64,000 nt of DNA from Durusdinium trenchii (taxonomy: Eukaryota > Sar > Dinophyceae > Suessiales > Symbiodiniaceae). A program made the translations under genes and the position numbers. The notes beneath the pieces were generated by a model, which made no database searches, was not told the origin of the DNA, and saw only the letters and a list, made by a program, of their open reading frames with translations. The stretch is from positions 293,868 to 357,867 of the forward strand of contig CAXAMN010021112.1 of assembly GCA_963970005.1 (NCBI GenBank), written 5' to 3'. Shown in pieces: positions 57,775-64,000 of this stretch. Within the stretch, counting starts at the first letter, position 1, and each line of letters starts with the position of its first letter.

Positions 57775-57865
57775 ACCTGGACCATCGTATCTGGGTGTCC
57801 TGGCTCGAAATCCCGGATCGTAGGGTAGGGTAGTCCAGCCAGGACACCCTTTGGATGGTCCTGGT
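57775..57865. mobile_element. Foldback element, GTGTCCTGGCT arms
   Basis: ACCTGGACCATCGTATCTGG, continuing through GTGTCCTGGCT, on the left is matched in inverse by AGCCAGGACACCC and GGATGGTCCTGGT on the right. Loop about 31 bases. It follows an end-like copy of the 50-kb unit (CTCTGTGGTGCTGGCAATTG at 57734). Confidence 0.75.
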
Positions 57866-57869
57866 AGAA

Positions 57870-60720
57870 TGTCTTATATAATATGTGCTTTCTTTGTCTT
57901 TGTCCCATATCCTTTTTTCATGGCTGTGAACTGTGGAAGAGGGACTATGGCATACGATTCGAGGTGGGCAAGCTGTGCCTCAAACACGCGCAGCAGTCTC
58001 TGGGATTTTTCTTCAAATCAACGAGAGCAAGTTGACCGCAACTCACCTTGTGCATCCTTTCTTCTTGATATCGTTCTCATTCTTTGTCTCTGCAAGTGGC
58101 ATCACAAGTGTCTCAGAATGTTGGAGAATTCAAGGCTTTTTCTGTATGTCTGATTTGGTCTGGGTTTTGATCCATAGAGCAGGAGAGCGGAACCTATGTA
58201 GATGAGGAGATCCAAGCTCATCTTCATTTGTTTGCATAATTTGGAGAAGTTGTTGAAACACAACTCGCATGTTTGATGTGCACAAAACAGATTTATCTGG
58301 CCGACTTGCAAGGCAAAGTCTCCACTTCACCTGTTCGACAAACAAGTGCACACTACTCCTTTGATTTTATACCAGCCCCACCTAGATCGGCTGGTTAATA
58401 GACTCCCCTGAAGATGTATGTTCCATCCAACAACCACCCAAACTGGGTGGTGCAGGTATAATTCATCCCGTTGTAAGACCTAATTACTTGATTCCAAACA
58501 TTCTCAGAATGACTCCCAGCTCCCCGGCTCGAGCTTCAAGAATGGCGGGAAAAGGAACATCTCTCGGAGGCACACGGGGAAAAACATGCAACTAGTCCAA
58601 GGTACCTTTGATTTTTTACCAGCACCACCCAAAGGTATATATATATGTTTATAAACCCCTGAAAATGTCCAAGGTAAACGATGGTAAACGTGGTAGATGG
58701 CGGTGGATCATCCAAAAGCATGCGGTAAATCCGCAAGCATGTGCTGGCGGAGCCATTCACACGGGCCTGGTGGACTTCCCGGTCTTCTTCGGAAGAGTGA
58801 ACGAGGCTGCGGGCGGATGGTGGCAATCGGACTTGCGGACTTGTGCTGAATCTGCCTTTGTTTCAAGTTGCTCGGCCCCGCTTCTTGAAACTTCGGCATG
58901 GTGACCATGGATCGAGAAGGCTTGGACTTTCCAGTTCAATCACCAAAATGTTGAACAGTCCGGTGACAACAATGCACAATACATGCACCACACTTGGATC
59001 CCCCTGAGGAAGCCCGCTGTGCATCAACGTGGTTTCTTCTTCGCTCCCTGAAACCCGGAAACCAAAAAAAATTAACCTGGCAAAGACCACCCAAAAACGG
59101 CCGGTGTCCTGCCCCAAAACCGATCCGGCCTTTTAAGATGAGTCCGTGCAGCCACGGATTCGGCTCTGTGGTATCCCGCCCAAACCACGTTCGGCTTCGC
59201 ATCAGGTCTCCCGGGCGTTCGGAGCATCGAGCCACCACGTGCCGTGGCCTCGGCTCGTTCGGCCCAAAGAGTCCGATGGGAAGTGAGAAAAGCCGCCCCG
59301 TAATTACGACCCCAGGGTTTCACCCTGAAAGCCCTGAAAGCATCCTGAATTTGCATACTGTAAATATTCATATTTACATTGCATCATGTAGATTGACAAT
59401 GGAAATCATCTGAACATTTTCCAGTCCCATGGAATGTTTGGGACTGGCATGTTCGGCGAAGCTTGTAAGCACATTGATATATTTGTTGAGGCTCTGTGCA
59501 AGACCTTTGAGTGGGGTAGAACATGGTAGGGTACAACATGATACAACTGTGTTTCTTGAACAGTTGACTGGATCTTGTCAAAATGTTCAAGAGCCAACCA
59601 CCCCAAAAACAAAGCCATCCCCCCAAACCACCGATGCCGGACGTCCGTAACGCACCAGTCTCGCCTTACTTCTGCTCCCCGGGGGTTCACCGGTCCCAAA
59701 AACGCCGGACCGCGTGTCCGTGTGGTTTGTTCGTCCTGGGCCGCCCGAGCGAGCGTTGCCAAAGGTCATGCAACTCGAAGGAGCAACTGCTGCAATTCGT
59801 CCCGAAGCGCGGCACCGTCTCCAACACCTACCCGTGGGATGGCTGGCTCATGTTCCGTCGAGAGAGGGGAGGTCGGGGCACCTCGGCTTCCGGGCGGAGA
59901 GTGCTTCTGACGCTACAGGCTCCGCGGTGTTTGGGATAGGTTGAAGGGTTGAAGTAGGCCCAGTAGGTAAAGGAACTGAAACCATGTAGACCTATAGGGT
60001 AAACCATGTAGACCTATAGGGTTCGGAGGACTCCCTAAAGGTCTGAAAAAGGTATTTATAAGCCAATTTAGCCCTAGGGAGTTACCATGCTTGAAGCCAA
60101 GCGGTCCCCATTGGGGCGTCCTCTTGCGATATCCGGTTTGAACTTATGGTGCCAGTAGAAAACCAAAGGCTCAATATGGAAGTCATATCATTTTTGTGAC
60201 GAGGACACGTGTCATTCACCCTTTCTTGTGTCTAGGCAGCAAACATGGGGTACACATGGACACACACACACACACACGATTCAATTGAAACGAAGCAAAC
60301 AGGGAAGTGCATCGCCAGCCAGTGAAAGCCTCGGAAGATGTTGTCCACCGAACATTGAAAAGTTCCACCAAACCAAGGTGGGTTGCAGAGACTATATGAG
60401 AGATGTGACGATATGTGACGATCAAAGAGAGGGTGAACCCCCTTGGTGACTTTCGGCATTTGGTCACGAGTCACGTGTGACAACATGTGAAGACATGGTG
60501 ACATGCATTAGCATGCAGCCAACCTGATCAACCGTGGACCGCGGAAGTCGCTCTCCACCGGAACTCCCACGGTGGAAGCGGCGGTGGGCTGGATGTGCCA
60601 CCGATGAAACGGTCGGGTCTCCCGCCTCCGAAAAATCCAGGATGGACCAGCGCCGCGTGGATCTTAGGCAAATTGGGGAAAGGCAAGGGGTGTTGAACCA
60701 CCTGGAAAAGATAAAACACA
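57870..60720. other. Intergenic, no gene recognised
   Basis: TTTGATTTTATACCAGC(A/C)CCACC occurs twice (58359 and 58608). A 20-base unit ACCATGTAGACCTATAGGGT is repeated at 59981-60000 and 60003-60022. (AC)n run at 60259-60277. Open frames lack motifs. Confidence 0.45.
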
Positions 60721-60729
60721 AAAAAACAA

Positions 60730-60768
60730 GTAGTGGTAGCAACGGTAGTAGCAGTAGTATACGTAGCG

Positions 60769-60816
<48 letters not shown>

Positions 60817-60946
60817 NNNNNNNNNNAGCGGTAGTAGTAGCGGTAGTAGTAGCGGTAGTAGTAGCGGTAGTAGTAGCGGTAGTGGTGGTGGTAGTGGTAG
60901 CAGTGGTAGTAGTGGTGGTAGTAGTAGTAGCAGTAGTAGCAGCCTC
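60730..60946. repeat. (AGT)n/(GGT) microsatellite with internal 10-N gap
   Basis: AGT triplets, then after ten N (60817-60826) a higher-order unit AGCGGTAGTAGT repeated about five times, then GGT variants. Repeat length across the gap is unknown. Confidence 0.95.
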
Positions 60947-61312
60947 CTAGTCTTTCAAGCAGCATCTTGCCTCCCTGGCAGTGGTCGAGTCAAGTTACCA
61001 TGTGGGTCCAAGGCGGTGCAGAATTGGTAATGTTGTCCACCATGTCATGGTCGACCCTCACTCTGTGATGCGTAGAATCTGGCTGACCCCGGTTTTGCAG
61101 CACTAAACATCCAAACTCTGGACTTTTCCTATCAACAGGTTCAGGATATTCCAGGATGGGTTCTCGGTAATTGTGGGTCAAGTCACGCGTTTGGAGGACT
61201 CAAAATCCATGTGATGTACAGTATATCGTACTACGTCTCTTCCAAGAGTACACACAACTCAGACTACCCCAATTAGAAAAACCATCTAGCACCATCCAAG
61301 GGGTGCCCAGTT

Positions 61313-61408
61313 CCCAGACCATCCATGGGACTGGAATGTAAAACATCCTATAAGATCCCTGAAACTACCCCAATCCCAATGTAAATCTTCCAGTCCGGAT
61401 GGTCTGGG
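61313..61408. mobile_element. MITE-like element, CCATGGGACTGGA family, copy
   Basis: CCCAGACCATCCATGGGACT on the left and TCCAGTCCGGATGGTCTGGG on the right are inverted with a three-base difference. The inner CCCCAATCCCAATGTAAA matches the reverse of the loop in the 44940 element. Confidence 0.75.
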
Positions 61409-61409
61409 C

Positions 61410-61835
61410 AAACATCACGGAACGGAGTGCCAGGTGCCCCAACTGATCTTGGCCTAGCAACGGTGGCCGTTTCGTGGGTTTCGGCCCAGGAACGTGTCAC
61501 ACGGCCAGAGGCGAGAGTGGCCGAACTGGAAAAGAAAAGTAATCCGTAGAGGAAGTGATCTGTCATCCATCGTCTGGGTGGACACAAACGGGTATAAACC
61601 CGGAAAGGAGAGCACAGCTACACATCTTGATACCCTAAGAGATGACGACCATCGACTACCGTGCATGGTAGATCATAGGCCGGCGCTTCATCGCCAAGCC
61701 GTTAGACATTGTTGACCGCCGTCAAAGGGGGTCTGGGCGCCCAGGGCCGAGCCAACACAAGGAAGTAGGTGGGTTTCGGTTTGGGCAGATTGACTAGGAG
61801 CGAACGACTCCTCTATCTGTTTCACAACCAACTTG
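61410..61835. other. Intergenic, no gene recognised
   Basis: Ordinary sequence; GTTTCG/CGAAAC words but no repeat or motif. Confidence 0.45.
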
Positions 61836-61839
61836 AAAC

Positions 61840-62340
61840 GTCCCCCGTCAACAACGACTGCAATGTTAGTTTGGTGTTCCTTTGCTCCAATGGTTGTTTG
61901 GTTTTTCTAGCCTATGGAGTTTTAGGAAGGTTGCCAGCGCTGTTGTCCTGGGGGTGCAGTTTTTTCAGTGGTGGTGAGGGGGCATCCCCTGCCCTAAACT
62001 GCTTGCACTTGGCTTTAGGTCGGCTGTGGTTTAGTCAGTTCTTCTGTTTTTTTGGGGGTTTGGCTGGAACTGGCTTGGCTTGAAAAAGCTGGAGGGCAGG
62101 GTTGGGCACAAAGCCTCATACCGAAGAGCAAACCAAGTGCCAAGCCACCAAAAAGCTGCAAAATGCCAACTAAACGATGTGATCAACACCTGAAAATCTA
62201 CCAGAACCACAAAAAGTCCAAGCCATCAAAACCAAACCAACCCAAAGTCACACAAGCCACAAGCCTCAAATGCCACCGAAGCCAAAAGCCAACTCCACAG
62301 AAGCCCCAAACGGCAAAAGCCACAGAAGTAACACGTAGAG
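61840..62340. other. Strand-composition switch with TTGG/CCAA and AAGCC words
   Basis: 61850-62090 is rich in T and G on the + strand (TTGGTTT, GGTTTGGCTGG). 62100-62340 is rich in A and C (AAGCCA, CCAAA, CAAGCCAC). The second half reads like a loose complement of the first. The plus frame at 62052-62378 gives a Lys/Pro-rich peptide that follows from this composition. Confidence 0.55.
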
Positions 62341-62344
62341 AAAT

Positions 62345-63415
62345 AGAAATAAAACAACACAATTCGATAATAGTATAAAACCAAATTGCCCATCTTGCTC
62401 GACTCCTCGTGAAATTGAACAGGAGTGGAAAAAACACCGGCTGAACTGGCTGATCTGTCATAAATTGCTTCGAACGAGCTAGGCTCTCATTTCGGCCAGG
62501 AAGAACCAATAACGCCAGTGAGCACTCTCCAAGAAAAGGAACCGCTCAGAACATTCACCTCCTGCGTCAACGTCACATCCTGCCTTGCGCCGCCTGTGCG
62601 TTGATCGCCCTGGCGCGTGACCACCGCAACGTGCTCACAAGCGTGAGAGGCACATATAGCTGGATCCAATCCTGCAAAGCTTGCAAAACATCAATTATAT
62701 ATACACAGGTATATATGATATATCAGATCATTTTATGAATCCTATAATATATTAGATTAATAAAAAATATTAAAAAATATGTATATATATATAATTATAC
62801 ACCTTCCACACCATCCAAACACCCCAAAGAACCTGGATTCCCTGGACCACTCATTGCGATCTCCGTGTTTGGGCCCCTCCACGATCTGACCCAAAGGAGC
62901 CACGGCCATGACCAGGACCCATGCTCCAACCTACGACCGCGATGGCCTTCAACCGAAACTTAAAGAGCTTAACATGGGCGGAGACAAGGCGCTCTATGCC
63001 CCATTGGGTTTCACATGCTTCACTTGGATCAAATCTTCAAGACCCCTGGCTCCATTCAGAGTTGCCCGTTTCCTTGGTCGAAAAAAACCATTCAAAACGC
63101 TGCTCTCCGCCGCAACGGGCTGGACCGCCCGCGGGGCTCCGCCTCCGAATGTCTAAGGCATGGCAACGACCAGGTGCACCTTCGGTCCACAGCGACGAGG
63201 CGGGCTCCGTCCCGAGGACCGAAGCGACCGCTTGGCGGTTTGCTTCCCAACCGCTGGACCGAACGTGGTGATGTGGAGGATGCTGAAGTGGACCATGTCA
63301 TATGTTTGAAGAAAGGGTAAAACTAACCCATATATGATTTTTCCGTGCTTAGCTGAGTTTAGACAGCCAGGTAGGCAAGACATCTATTACAAGTATATAA
63401 AAGTAAACTTGGTTA
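62345..63415. other. Intergenic, AT-rich block then mixed
   Basis: 62690-62805 is very AT-rich with TA runs. 62900-63290 opens overlapping frames on both strands without motifs. Confidence 0.45.
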
Positions 63416-63457
63416 GAAGTTGGCTAGAAAGTTAAAGAGTAATAAGAGTGTATACAA

Positions 63458-63730
63458 TTACCACCCTCCAACAGGTCCCCTCTGGTGGCTTTTGGAGACT
63501 TGAAAGTGGCAGGTGTTGACCTGTGAGGTCGGGTGCTGGTACAGAATATATTGACATCCTTCACCAAAGAGGGCGGGTGGACCCAACTTCTCCGCTGGTC
63601 TCCACTCCTCGACTTTCTCCATGACTCCGAGCGACTTGACATCCTTAAATGAAAAACACATTTCCTCACTAGAAGCGACCAAAATCATCATTGGTTCTTC
63701 ATCCCTCCTCAGTAGCTCAGCAAGCAACAA
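63458..63730 (-). CDS. Hypothetical exon or small protein
   Basis: 90 codons from an ATG, with convincing composition in the first two thirds (LLAELLRRDEEPMMILVASS, then FSFKDVKSLGVMEKVEEWRP). The last third (SKSHQRGPVGG) may be intron read-through. Not recognised. It may belong with the frame at 63799-63987. Confidence 0.4.
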   Translation of the reverse strand: MLLAELLRRDEEPMMILVASSEEMCFSFKDVKSLGVMEKVEEWRPAEKLGPPALFGEGCQYILYQHPTSQVNTCHFQVSKSHQRGPVGGW

Positions 63731-63798
63731 ATCTATTACACCTTGTTGAGTCTTCTACGTAGCCGGTGCAACCAACGAACTCATTTCTACTCCCCTGT

Positions 63799-63987
63799 TC
63801 ACAAGTCAAGCTCCCTGTCATCATCATCCCGGTCTCTTCGCTGTCTCTTCACTAGCACCGGGTGCCCCTGACTGGGAACATAACTCTGAAGCCGATCTTG
63901 GCCGAGGCTCAGATCCACCTCAGCACGTGGAGTTTGAGATTGGCCCAAATCCATCCGCAAACACCGAGTTGCATGGAACTGGCACAT
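63799..63987 (-). CDS. Hypothetical exon upstream of the previous one
   Basis: 62 codons in a different frame, ending in a charged tail (KRQRRDRDDDDRELDL). Spacing of about 70 bases to the next exon is short for an intron but possible. It may continue beyond the right edge. Low confidence. Confidence 0.25.
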   Translation of the reverse strand: MCQFHATRCLRMDLGQSQTPRAEVDLSLGQDRLQSYVPSQGHPVLVKRQRRDRDDDDRELDL

Positions 63988-64000
63988 AGTGACCTAAGAT

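Overview
This window reads as nuclear DNA of a dinoflagellate, plausibly a member of or relative of the Symbiodiniaceae. The evidence is very low gene density, intron-split genes with GC/GT-AG type borders, many tiny inverted-repeat elements, long trinucleotide microsatellites, two assembly gaps (100 N and 10 N), and decayed integrated copies of an RNA virus whose polymerase resembles the sobemovirus-like viruses known from dinoflagellates (Heterocapsa circularisquama RNA virus group). No rRNA, tRNA, spliced-leader RNA gene or CRISPR array was recognised. Most of the window is intergenic.

Layout. 1-4.15 kb: one intron-rich minus-strand gene of unknown function, inside an island in which the word CTGAG/CTCAG occurs about 15-25 times more often than chance, in exons and introns alike. 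4.8-5.2 kb: a remnant of what looks like a dinoflagellate multicopy protein family. 6.8-7.8 kb: a tandem repeat with a ~390 bp period. 17.5-18.96 kb: a frameshifted viral RNA-dependent RNA polymerase on the minus strand. 18.95-20.74 kb: three adjacent word islands (GCTAAC, TTGGC, CTATTG), the middle one holding a plus-strand gene interrupted by one in-frame TGA. 21.1-22.3 kb: a proline-rich coding remnant running into a CAG-type repeat. 34.1-38.75 kb: a mosaic of three repeat modules (A, B, C) in changing order, joined by short GT runs, with RNA-like secondary structure. 50.0-51.6 and 54.7-55.35 kb: two transposon-like units without a visible transposase. 55.6-57.4 kb: GC-rich, frameshifted minus-strand coding DNA with a serine-protease-like part and a capsid candidate. 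63.4-64.0 kb: two weak minus-strand exons.

At least seven families of short inverted-repeat elements (MITE-like, about 75-400 bp) are scattered through the window, several in two to four copies, so each copy supports the others.

The most notable signal is module C at 34.9 and 37.9 kb. Its long hairpin differs between copies at paired positions in ways that keep the pairing (two compensatory double changes and one wobble-to-Watson-Crick change). This suggests selection or a copying mechanism acting on a folded structure, and I do not recognise the family. All naming is from reading by eye; no search was run.
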